Assembly: GCA_016880595.1 (NCBI GenBank)
Contig: JAEHDC010000022.1
Coordinates: 1-13,340, forward strand
Length of the DNA stretch: 13,340 nucleotides
Direction: 5' to 3'
Source: Candidatus Saccharimonadota bacterium
GTDB taxonomy: Bacteria > Patescibacteriota > Saccharimonadia > Saccharimonadales > EFPC-124
This document shows positions 1 through 6,288 of this stretch, one piece after another. The position numbers and the translations under genes were made by a program. The notes under the pieces were generated by a model. That model ran no database searches. It was given only the letters and a program-made list of their open reading frames with translations, and was not told the DNA's origin. Each line of letters opens with the position of its first letter. The stretch's first letter is position 1.

Positions 1-887
1 ATTGAAAGATCCTCACCTTGCTCGACCGCAGCAACTTTTGACCAACGAAGGTCGTTTAGTCTCAGCTCAGAAACCTTGACCTCGCCAGTTCCCCATCGTC
101 GTGGCTTAGTCTCCTCTTTTGCTCCAACTTTTGTTTTATCAGATTCAACATTCATCCGCTCATAAATGCCAGCAGCTTGGCGTGGTCGGTAAATTCCGTG
201 GACTTCGCCCTTGTGAAGAACTAAAACGCGGTCACAAAAACGTTCCACCGCAGACATATCGTGGGTTACAAAAATAATCGTTCGCCCAGACTCTTTTAGC
301 TCGCGGAAGGTCCTATAGCACTTTGCCTGAAACTCTGCGTCTCCAACTGCCAGAACCTCGTCAACCAACAGGATATCACTACGGGCGCGGATGGCAATAG
401 AGAAGGCCAAGCGCACTTGCATTCCAGAAGAATAATTTTTGAGCTTTTGATCCATGAAGCGGCTAAGCTCAGCAAACTCAACAATGTCATCATACATTTT
501 TGCGATTTCTTGGCGGTTAAAACCAAGCAGCGCTCCGTTTAAGAACACGTTCTCACGGCCAGTAAGCTCTGGATTAAAACCAACGCCAAGCTCGATGAAA
601 GGAGTTAAAGAACCTTCGATTTTAACCAAGCCCTTATCTGGTACGTAAATTCCAGCCAATAACTTTAAAAGTGTGCTTTTGCCGCTACCGTTGCGACCAA
701 CAATACCAAAAAACTCACCTTTTTTTATTTCAAAAGAAACATCTTCCAACACATGCTGGCGTTCAAAACCCTTTGGCGAACGATAAAAATTAACCAGCAT
801 ACTTTTTATGCCACTGTGGCGTTCATGTGGCAAGCGAAAGGTCTTAAAAAGATCCTTGATGGTTACTATTGTTTGTGATTTGTCCAT
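1..887 (-). CDS. Polysaccharide ABC exporter, ATP-binding subunit (Wzt/TagH type), 3' end off window
   Basis: The nucleotide-binding subunit of an ABC-2 type exporter, which powers export of an undecaprenyl-linked polysaccharide or teichoic-acid-like polymer. Translating the minus strand from the ATG at 887-885 gives an unbroken frame to the window edge (about 295 residues). It shows Walker A GRNGSGKST (about residues 62-70), the ABC signature YSSGMQ (about 148-153), Walker B ILLVDEV (about 171-177) and the switch histidine in FVTHDMS (about 207). After about residue 260 a segment RRWGTGEVKVSELRL begins, which resembles the start of the Wzt C-terminal beta-sandwich that recognises the O-polysaccharide end. 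Plain TagH proteins lack this exact domain. The ATG overlaps the permease stop codon (TAATG), so the two are translationally coupled. The gene is cut by the window edge. Substrate identity cannot be read from the sequence. Confidence 0.9.
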   Translation of the reverse strand, partial: MDKSQTIVTIKDLFKTFRLPHERHSGIKSMLVNFYRSPKGFERQHVLEDVSFEIKKGEFFGIVGRNGSGKSTLLKLLAGIYVPDKGLVKIEGSLTPFIELGVGFNPELTGRENVFLNGALLGFNRQEIAKMYDDIVEFAELSRFMDQKLKNYSSGMQVRLAFSIAIRARSDILLVDEVLAVGDAEFQAKCYRTFRELKESGRTIIFVTHDMSAVERFCDRVLVLHKGEVHGIYRPRQAAGIYERMNVESDKTKVGAKEETKPRRWGTGEVKVSELRLNDLRWSKVAAVEQGEDLS

Positions 888-1699
888 TACACATTCTCCG
901 CAAAGAACCTTGAGCTCTTTCTAAAATAAAATACCGCCACCAATGTACAAACCAAAATTATGACAAACGGTATGGCAATTGCCCAGGCTTGATGCATTAG
1001 ATCATAAATGGTTTGTGTTTGTTGTGTTATTAAAACATAGCGCGCATCTTGAATGGCTTGGGCTATTGGGCTCAGCATCATAACTTGTGCTGCCAAGTGG
1101 CTTTTCTCGTCCACAATCCCAATTGTGTAGAGAATTGGCGTAGCATAAAATAACGCCTGCAAAAGCACCTCCCAGATGTAGCCAATGTCACGATATTTGA
1201 CGTAGGCAGCAGACAAAAAGAAAGCTAGCGCCAAAGCAAAAACATAAAGTTCCAAGATTATAAGCGGAAAAAACACCACAGCGCTGGTGAGTTGCACGCC
1301 GCCAATTATCATAAAAACGCCAATGACCATAAGGTTAAGCACCAAGTTGATTAACGCCGAGACCGTTCCGGAAATTACAATGATATATTTTGGGAAATTG
1401 ATTTTGCGGATAAGGTCACCACGACTAACAATTGCTTGCAGGCCTTGAGTTGTGGCCTCTGTAAAAAAGCTCCACAGCACAATTCCAAGCAGCAAATAAA
1501 CCGGAAAGTGCGGCACGTTTGCGCCCAGCCGCAAGTAAATCCCAAATACCACATAAAGTATGGCAAACAAAAAAAGCGGCTTAAGCAATGACCAAAGATA
1601 TCCTAAAACCGACCCCTGATATCGTAATTTAAAATCTGTTACAATTAATTCGCGCAGCAAAACGCTGTTTCTTTTGCTAAAAATATTTGTGAGTGACAT
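887..1699 (-). CDS. Polysaccharide ABC exporter, ABC-2 family permease (Wzm/TagG type)
   Basis: The membrane subunit of the exporter. The 270-residue protein has the family N-terminus: an amphipathic lead with LLRELIVTDFKLRYQGS followed by VLGYLWSLLKP. About six hydrophobic segments follow (roughly residues 30-55, 65-85, 105-135, 140-165, 175-195 and 235-258). Length and layout match ABC2_membrane family permeases of the RfbA/Wzm/TagG group. It is the promoter-proximal gene of the pair, and its TAA overlaps the ATG of the ATPase by one base. No clear Shine-Dalgarno precedes the ATG at 1699. A TATAAT hexamer on the minus strand (1717-1712) lies only about 12 bases upstream, so the mRNA may be leaderless or nearly so. 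The divergently transcribed glycosyltransferases suggest one surface-glycan locus. Confidence 0.9.
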   Translation of the reverse strand: MSLTNIFSKRNSVLLRELIVTDFKLRYQGSVLGYLWSLLKPLFLFAILYVVFGIYLRLGANVPHFPVYLLLGIVLWSFFTEATTQGLQAIVSRGDLIRKINFPKYIIVISGTVSALINLVLNLMVIGVFMIIGGVQLTSAVVFFPLIILELYVFALALAFFLSAAYVKYRDIGYIWEVLLQALFYATPILYTIGIVDEKSHLAAQVMMLSPIAQAIQDARYVLITQQTQTIYDLMHQAWAIAIPFVIILVCTLVAVFYFRKSSRFFAENV

Positions 1700-1711
1700 A
1701 ATTCAACTACC

Positions 1712-1726
1712 ATTATAAGATATTAT
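1712..1726. promoter_or_regulatory. Putative divergent promoter between permease and GT2 genes
   Basis: Only 33 bases separate the two divergent start codons (1699 and 1733). The minus strand has a perfect TATAAT (1717-1712). The plus strand has TATAAG (1714-1719) and TATTAT (1721-1726). No good -35 box is seen for either direction. The short leaders and lack of Shine-Dalgarno sequences fit leaderless or very short 5' ends. This is inference from hexamers only. Confidence 0.35.
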
Positions 1727-1732
1727 TAGATT

Positions 1733-2755
1733 ATGAAAAACCCCGTATGTGTAATTATCCCAAATTGGGACGGCGCTGAGATGATTATGAGCACCATTGA
1801 GTCGCTTAAAAAGCAGACAATTGGCTGCGATATTATTGTTGTAGATAATAACTCGCACGACAATTCTCTGGATTTGCTGAGACCGCTAGCTAAACGTAGC
1901 GAAATCTCTCTCATCGAGCACACCAAAAATCTGGGCTTTGCCGGAGGAGTTAATGCCGGTTTTAAACTGGCGCTAAGGCGTGGATACAAAGCGGCAGCAA
2001 CCATCAACAATGACGCTGTGGCAGACGAAAACTGGCTTGGATACCTGTATGACACACTTACCAGCGCGTCAGAGATTGGCACTGTCACTTGTAAGATATT
2101 ATCACATGATGGCAAAACAATCGACAGTACAGGCGACTGGCTCAGCACCTGGGGCCTACCTTACCCACGCGGCAGAGGGGAGCCAAACAGTAAAAAATAC
2201 GATAACCAAACTAACATTATGGGCGCCAGTGGTGGTGCTACAATCTTTAAGACCGAGCTTTTGCGCCAAGTTGGCATGTACGATCAAGATTTTTTTGCAT
2301 ATTACGAAGACGTAGACTTAAGCCTGCGTTCTCGCCTAGCTGGTTGGCAAATTCGCTTTGAGCCGCGCGCCTTTGTTTTGCATCAAATCAGCGCCACAGG
2401 CAATCGCGTTAAAGGATTTACCACTTGGCACACCATGAAAAATCTGCCATTAATTCTAGTTAAGGACATTCCGCAAAGCCTTTTGTGGAGCATGTTTCCC
2501 CGCTTTTTGCTGGCCTATGCAATGTTTTTTGGTCGAGCAATTGCAGACGGCCGGGGCTGGTGGGCATTACGCGGATTTATTGATTTCAATCTGTTATTGC
2601 CTAAAAAAATTTGGCAGCGCGTTGTCATTCAGAGCCAGCGCCAGATCTCGCCAAAACAACTGGACGAACTTTTGCTGCACGACCTTCCACCAAACGCCAC
2701 AAAACTTCGCGCTCTGCGCAAGAAAACCTGGAAAATAATGGGGAAGCGAGCATGA
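1733..2755 (+). CDS. Glycosyltransferase family 2 (rhamnosyltransferase-like)
   Basis: An inverting GT-A glycosyltransferase that probably adds one sugar to a lipid-linked glycan at the inner face of the membrane. The 340-residue protein begins with the beta-strand/nucleotide site VCVIIPNWDG (5-14) and has IIVVDNNSHDNS (34-45). The acidic metal/nucleotide motif is NND (92-94). The acceptor-side motif YYEDVDLSLR (190-199) is typical of WbbL/rhamnosyltransferase-like GT2 enzymes. The C-terminal third is rich in aromatic and basic residues and may sit on the membrane. The last bases overlap the next gene (ATGA), so the two are coupled. Donor and acceptor sugars cannot be assigned from sequence. 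Family assignment is firm; the rhamnosyl label is only a resemblance. Confidence 0.9.
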   Translation: MKNPVCVIIPNWDGAEMIMSTIESLKKQTIGCDIIVVDNNSHDNSLDLLRPLAKRSEISLIEHTKNLGFAGGVNAGFKLALRRGYKAAATINNDAVADENWLGYLYDTLTSASEIGTVTCKILSHDGKTIDSTGDWLSTWGLPYPRGRGEPNSKKYDNQTNIMGASGGATIFKTELLRQVGMYDQDFFAYYEDVDLSLRSRLAGWQIRFEPRAFVLHQISATGNRVKGFTTWHTMKNLPLILVKDIPQSLLWSMFPRFLLAYAMFFGRAIADGRGWWALRGFIDFNLLLPKKIWQRVVIQSQRQISPKQLDELLLHDLPPNATKLRALRKKTWKIMGKRA

Positions 2756-3861
2756 CAAAAACTATTGCAATTGACGCGCGAATTATAAACTCTAGCACCG
2801 GACGCTATGTTGAGCGTTTGTTGCATTACCTTGAGCAACTAGACAAGACTAACACCTACTACATTTTAGTTCCAACTAAAGATCTTGATTATTTTAAGCC
2901 GCAAAATCCAAACTTTAAAATGATGGCTGCGGATTTTGCCAATTACAGCTTTGCCGAGCAAATTGGTTTTAAGAAATTTTTGAATCAACTTCATCCAGAC
3001 CTGGTGCATTTTTGCATGCCGCAGCAGCCAATTCTTTACGAAGGCGCCCATGTAACAACAGTCCACGACCTAACGCTTCTCAACACCTACAATAGCGACA
3101 AAAATTGGCTAGTCTATAAAGCAAAACAGCTGGTTGGTCAATACGTTTTTAAGCGCGTTGGCCAAACGTCAGCGCACATCATTACGCCAACAAATTACGT
3201 AAAAAAGGCATATTCAGATTTTGCCAAGATCTCTAGTTCAAAAATTACAGTAACATATGAGGGCTGCGAGCTATCTACGACGCGCCCAAAAGAATATCCG
3301 CCTCTTAAGGATAAAAAGTTCATACTGTATGTTGGCCAGCAAAGCAGTTACAAAAATATTCGTCGGCTAATGCAAGCACACCAACAACTTTTACAAAAAC
3401 ATCCTGACCTTCTGTTGGTTTTAGTTGGTCGTCTGACCGGGAAGAATGCCAAACCACTGCTTGCCAACCAGGCGTGGGCGAAGAAACAGGGATACAAGGG
3501 GATAGAGTATACCGGATTTTTACCTGACGAACAGCTGCTTTGGTGCATGCAGCATACCCAGGCTTATGTTTTCCCTTCTTTATCTGAAGGTTTTGGTCTG
3601 CCCGCGCTTGAGGCCATGGCGGCTGGCGCACCTGTTGTTAGCAGCAACTCAACCTGTTTACCAGAGGTTTATGGCAATGCGACAATTTATTTTGACCCAA
3701 AGAACACTAACCAAATGGCTGCAAAAATCTTGGAGGTCTTAGACAATCCAAAGCTTAGCGCTGAGCTAATTAAAAAAGGGCGAGAGCAAGCGGCAAAATA
3801 CAGCTGGCGCAAAATGGCTAAACAAACGCTCGAGGTCTACAACAAAGTACTTTTTCAGTAA
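2752..3861 (+). CDS. Glycosyltransferase family 4 (GT-B, mannosyltransferase-like)
   Basis: A retaining GT-B glycosyltransferase of 369 residues. The N-terminal Rossmann half starts IAIDARIINSSTGRYVERLL, a common GT4 opening. The C-terminal half has ILYVGQQSSYKNIRRL (donor domain) and the diagnostic SEGFGLPALEAMAAGAPVV (about 278-296), whose EGFGLP-x-LEA glutamates hold the nucleotide sugar. I take the ATG at 2752, which overlaps the GT2 stop as ATGA. An upstream in-frame start at 2611 would add 47 residues that overlap GT2 out of frame and look nothing like the family. A weak GGGAAG lies about 6 bases upstream. Likely partner of the GT2 enzyme and the divergent exporter in building a surface glycan; sugar specificity unknown. 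Confidence 0.9.
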   Translation: MTKTIAIDARIINSSTGRYVERLLHYLEQLDKTNTYYILVPTKDLDYFKPQNPNFKMMAADFANYSFAEQIGFKKFLNQLHPDLVHFCMPQQPILYEGAHVTTVHDLTLLNTYNSDKNWLVYKAKQLVGQYVFKRVGQTSAHIITPTNYVKKAYSDFAKISSSKITVTYEGCELSTTRPKEYPPLKDKKFILYVGQQSSYKNIRRLMQAHQQLLQKHPDLLLVLVGRLTGKNAKPLLANQAWAKKQGYKGIEYTGFLPDEQLLWCMQHTQAYVFPSLSEGFGLPALEAMAAGAPVVSSNSTCLPEVYGNATIYFDPKNTNQMAAKILEVLDNPKLSAELIKKGREQAAKYSWRKMAKQTLEVYNKVLFQ

Positions 3862-3862
3862 G

Positions 3863-3893
3863 AACAGATTGACCACTGTTCAACAGATTGACC
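3863..3893. repeat. 12-bp direct repeat just after the GT4 stop
   Basis: AACAGATTGACC occurs at 3863-3874 and again at 3882-3893, a 19-base period. The first copy is also part of a small inverted repeat, GAACAG (3862-3867) with CTGTTC (3876-3881). No U-run follows, so it is not a classical terminator. Function unknown. Confidence 0.6.
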
Positions 3894-4046
3894 CCAAGAA
3901 ACTCAAACAGGGAAGTGTAGTCAACTTTTTTTGACAACAACGTACGATAATTTTATTACATTTGTAATTTACAACTATTTTTGCCGCTCAATTTGATAAC
4001 GACGAGCAATAGCCACTTCTCCCCTTGCGAGCTACAAAATGTTTTC

Positions 4047-4074
4047 CACAACTTGCTTTTTTAAAAAGCAATTG
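4047..4074. terminator. Putative hairpin terminator at the 3' end of jag
   Basis: The inverted repeat is TTGCTTTTT-T-AAAAAGCAA, extended outward by ACAA/TTGT with a one-base bulge. It starts about 15 bases past the jag stop on the minus strand. The stem carries its own A/T tracts, but no separate U-run follows on either strand, so termination strength is doubtful. Confidence 0.4.
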
Positions 4075-4088
4075 TAGAGTATATAAAA

Positions 4089-4556
4089 TTACTCTTGTTT
4101 CTCTATAGCCAAATGACGATCCCTACCCTCCCCTTCACTATGGCTAGAGAGTTGTCCAAACTCCTGTACAACTTTGTGGGCAGTGCGCCGGTCGGCCGGA
4201 TTCATTGGCTTAAGATGCATGGTTTCACCAGTTGATTGCACTTGGTTGCACCACTCGCGGACTTGATCGGCAAGCCGCTCTGCACGATGGTGCTTATAGC
4301 CAGCGACGTCAATATTTACTCTACTTAGAGCTGCTTCTTTATTTTTAAGACTCATAGATAGCAAAAACTGCAAACTGCGTAGAGTTTCGCCTCGTTGGCC
4401 GATCAAAAAACCATTAAGATGTGTTGATGGTACGCTCAGTTCTATCACCTCCTCATCTTCTTCGCAACGAGCCACTACATCAGTATTTAGGCCAAAAAAA
4501 GACAATAAGTCTTCAAGATATTTCTTTGCATAATCAATCGATGCGTCACGATCCAT
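4089..4556 (-). CDS. jag: Jag/KhpB-like RNA-binding protein (KH + R3H domains)
   Basis: A cytoplasmic single-strand nucleic-acid binding protein, known in Gram-positives as KhpB/EloR/Jag, linked to control of cell elongation through RNA binding. The 155-residue protein has a KH domain with the GxxG loop in GFLIGQRGETLRSL (49-62) and an R3H domain with Arg123-xxx-His127 in MNPADRRTAHKVV (118-130). The N-terminal Jag-N domain and the linker found in Firmicutes proteins are absent; translation begins almost directly at the KH fold. The ATG lies 3 bases after the yidC stop, with AGGAGA (4568-4563) inside the end of yidC as Shine-Dalgarno. The order yidC-jag is one of the most conserved bacterial pairs. 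Confidence 0.92.
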   Translation of the reverse strand: MDRDASIDYAKKYLEDLLSFFGLNTDVVARCEEDEEVIELSVPSTHLNGFLIGQRGETLRSLQFLLSMSLKNKEAALSRVNIDVAGYKHHRAERLADQVREWCNQVQSTGETMHLKPMNPADRRTAHKVVQEFGQLSSHSEGEGRDRHLAIEKQE

Positions 4557-4559
4557 AAA

Positions 4560-5474
4560 CTATCTCCTCTTCTTTTTACTGCCCCGTTTCTTCGGCTTTT
4601 CTGCCTCCACCACCTCTGCTTCGACTGCTTTTTTCACCCGAGTTTTTGTTTTTTCGCTTACCTTCTCTAGGTCGGTTTCATCTTCGCGCAGCACAATATA
4701 CTGTTGCAAAACTGCCATAATATTTGTTGACAACAAATATAAAATCAACGCGCCACTTAGATAAGTTGATACCCAAAGCGTTAGAACCGGGAAGAGCCAT
4801 GACATTTTACTAGTCATATTAGCGCTAATCTCTGACTGATCAACAGCCTTACCCTCTGCCTGATCTTTAAGCAAATCTTTTAACTTGCGCTTTTCTTTTG
4901 GTTGCGGCATTAACATCTTAGACTGATAGTACTGAACCACAGCTGATATCAAAGCTAAAATTAGAAGTGGCCAATAAATCCCGCTGTCACTAAAAATATG
5001 TTTAGTTAAGTCCACTACCCCAAACAACGTGTGATTGATCTCGCCAACAATTGCATTATGTATGCCGGGAATATTTTCCAGGAAATCATAGGTGTATTTT
5101 GCAATGTTGTCGTGGTTTGAAGTCACCTTGTTCACCACAGCATAAAGCGCAATAAAGACCGGCAACTGCAACAAAAGTGTTCCAATTGAGCTAAACGGAT
5201 TAACGCCCTTCTCTTTATAAAGCTCCATCATTAGTTGCGACTCAAGCTGTGTGTTGCCTTTTGCCCGCTGCTTAATTTTGGCAAGTTCTGGCTGGATTTT
5301 GCGCATAACCTTTGTTTGATGCAGCTGTTTTTTAATAAGCGGCCACATCAGGAGCCGGACGATAATAGTAAATAAAATTAGGGCAACGCCAAAATCTTGG
5401 CCCGGTATAAGGCCATAAATTACCACAAGAATATTAAAAATTGGCTGGACTAAAATAAGATCGAAAAAACTCAT
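4560..5474 (-). CDS. yidC: Membrane protein insertase YidC/Oxa1/SpoIIIJ
   Basis: Inserts and folds membrane proteins, alone or with SecYEG. The 304-residue protein has hydrophobic segments at about 25-47, 93-118, 166-188 and 222-262. The arginine in FTIIVRLLMWPL (Arg40) matches the conserved charged residue of the hydrophilic groove, and a basic coiled-coil-like cytoplasmic loop follows it (IKKQLHQTKVMRKIQPELAK). The tail is very rich in lysine and arginine (last about 25 residues), as in ribosome-binding YidC forms. It starts directly at MSFFDLIL with no signal peptide or lipobox, unlike B. subtilis SpoIIIJ, and lacks the large periplasmic domain of Gram-negative YidC. A gap of 44 bases separates it from rnpA; no Shine-Dalgarno is evident, but an A/T-rich TATATAA lies just before the ATG. 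Confidence 0.93.
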   Translation of the reverse strand: MSFFDLILVQPIFNILVVIYGLIPGQDFGVALILFTIIVRLLMWPLIKKQLHQTKVMRKIQPELAKIKQRAKGNTQLESQLMMELYKEKGVNPFSSIGTLLLQLPVFIALYAVVNKVTSNHDNIAKYTYDFLENIPGIHNAIVGEINHTLFGVVDLTKHIFSDSGIYWPLLILALISAVVQYYQSKMLMPQPKEKRKLKDLLKDQAEGKAVDQSEISANMTSKMSWLFPVLTLWVSTYLSGALILYLLSTNIMAVLQQYIVLREDETDLEKVSEKTKTRVKKAVEAEVVEAEKPKKRGSKKKRR

Positions 5475-5518
5475 ACTATTTTATATAATACCAGATGTTG
5501 CTAATAATAGAAACATTA

Positions 5519-5878
5519 TTATTTGCTATGGTCAACCCACAAGTTTGTTTGATGTAAAGCAGCCTGCACCTCTTGTGCCAGTTGCTCGTAGCCGACGTCC
5601 AAGACGTTGCGGTCATAAATGCTGACTAGAATATCATACCCAGGTTGAATATTTTGCCAGTTCAGGCGCAAAAGCTCATAAAATCGTCGCCGAACTTGAT
5701 TGCGCTTTGGCGCAGCTTTTAACACTTTTTTGCTAACTACCACTGATGCACGGCTATGTTCTCGCCTATTATTCTTAGCAATTCGAAGAGACATGTTTTT
5801 AAAACGGTAGGTTTTACCGTGTCCAAACAAAAACTTTAAAGCACCATGGCCGTGAAAGCGATATTTTTTAGCTAGCAT
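5519..5878 (-). CDS. rnpA: Ribonuclease P protein component
   Basis: The protein cofactor of RNase P, which helps the catalytic RNA mature the 5' ends of tRNAs. The 119-residue length is normal. The RNR signature is present as KKVLKAAPKRNQVRRRFYEL (50-69), and the aromatic/basic N-terminal part YRFHGHGALKFLFGHGK fits the single-strand leader binding face. The gene sits 43 bases after rpmH on the same strand, the usual order. Translation starts at ATG 5878 with only a weak AAAG upstream. The RNase P RNA itself is not in this window. Confidence 0.95.
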   Translation of the reverse strand: MLAKKYRFHGHGALKFLFGHGKTYRFKNMSLRIAKNNRREHSRASVVVSKKVLKAAPKRNQVRRRFYELLRLNWQNIQPGYDILVSIYDRNVLDVGYEQLAQEVQAALHQTNLWVDHSK

Positions 5879-5921
5879 TATATCTTTAATTTAGCACAGA
5901 TTGGTCTTCTTGTTCAAAAAA

Positions 5922-6059
5922 CTAGATTGCAAGAATCTTGCGGCCTTTAGCTCGGCGAGATTTTAAAACCCGCTGACCGTCGTGTGTGCTCATGCGGCTA
6001 CGAAAACCATGAATGCGTGCGCGGCGCCTGGTTTTTGGCTGAAATGTTCTCTTTGGCAT
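5922..6059 (-). CDS. rpmH: Large ribosomal subunit protein bL34
   Basis: A 45-residue, highly basic ribosomal protein read from the minus strand. It starts [20 protein letters not shown] and ends [11 protein letters not shown], with the family motifs KRTFQP, HGFR-x-RM and RRAKGRK. It is complete, with stop TAG at 5924-5922. AGGAG (6077-6073) is 13 bases upstream of the ATG, a little far for a Shine-Dalgarno. It heads the rpmH-rnpA-yidC-jag run and is divergent from dnaA across the first origin region. Possible promoter elements upstream overlap the perfect DnaA box, so DnaA could repress this operon (inference). Confidence 0.97.
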   Translation of the reverse strand: MPKRTFQPKTRRRARIHGFRSRMSTHDGQRVLKSRRAKGRKILAI

Positions 6060-6112
6060 AATTTCTATTTAACTCCTAATTTCGTAATGTAACTTGTTAT
6101 ATATTGCCAGAT

Positions 6113-6121
6113 TTATCCACA
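6113..6121 (+). promoter_or_regulatory. Perfect DnaA box
   Basis: TTATCCACA, identical to the bacterial consensus. It is the only perfect copy I found in the window and lies 54 bases upstream of the rpmH start. A near-perfect TTTTCCACA follows 12 bases later in the same orientation. Confidence 0.85.
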
Positions 6122-6193
6122 AGAAGCAAGTACTTTTCCACATTTTTACAGGGAAAGATCAAAACTGTGCATAACTTTGACTCTTTTGTAATC

Positions 6194-6199
6194 TATAAT
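6194..6199 (+). promoter_or_regulatory. Putative -10 element for dnaA
   Basis: A perfect TATAAT is placed 95 bases before the chosen dnaA ATG. TTGACT lies upstream at 6177-6182, but the spacing is only 11 bases, too short for a normal pair, so the -35 assignment is open. The nearby DnaA boxes (6166-6174 and 6223-6231) flank it, which would allow autoregulation. Confidence 0.35.
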
Positions 6200-6288
6200 A
6201 TTTTTATGATTGGGCTTATGGTTGTGGAAAACCTGCAATCAGAGTTATAGTAGAACTCAGTAGAAACTTGGTGAGGTTATTGGAGGGA

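Larger units (their letters stand above)
3862..4088. other. Convergent AT-rich intergenic region
   Basis: This 227-base gap between the converging GT4 and jag genes has no credible ORF. It contains the direct repeat at 3863-3893, a short palindrome TTGTAA-T-TTACAA (3962-3974), a perfect -35 hexamer TTGACA (3931-3936) with TATTAC 17 bases later (3954-3959) on the plus strand, one near-consensus DnaA box (4042-4050) and an A/T-stem hairpin (4047-4074). A plus-strand transcript from there would run antisense to jag unless it stops at the hairpin. Confidence 0.5.
6060..6288. other. oriC: Replication origin, first subregion (rpmH-dnaA gap)
   Basis: This divergent gap carries four DnaA boxes (consensus TTATCCACA). 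They are a perfect copy on the plus strand (6113-6121), TTTTCCACA on the plus strand (6134-6142), TTATGCACA on the minus strand (6174-6166) and TTTTCCACA on the minus strand (6231-6223). The last three match 8 of 9 positions. Between them are AT-rich stretches with TATAAT at 6194-6199. The location is the classical one for bacterial origins. With the second cluster after dnaA, the origin appears split on both sides of dnaA as in Bacillus. These boxes may also serve autoregulation of dnaA and of the rpmH operon. Confidence 0.8.

Noticed and set aside
2611..2751. Upstream start for the GT4 gene adding 47 residues
   Set aside because: It overlaps GT2 out of frame, the added residues do not resemble the GT4 start, and ATG 2752 overlaps the GT2 stop as ATGA with the family-typical N-terminus.
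6268..6288. TTG or GTG start of dnaA seven or six codons earlier
   Set aside because: ATG 6289 aligns with the usual DnaA N-terminus. The earlier start cannot be fully excluded, because GGAGGGA abuts the ATG.
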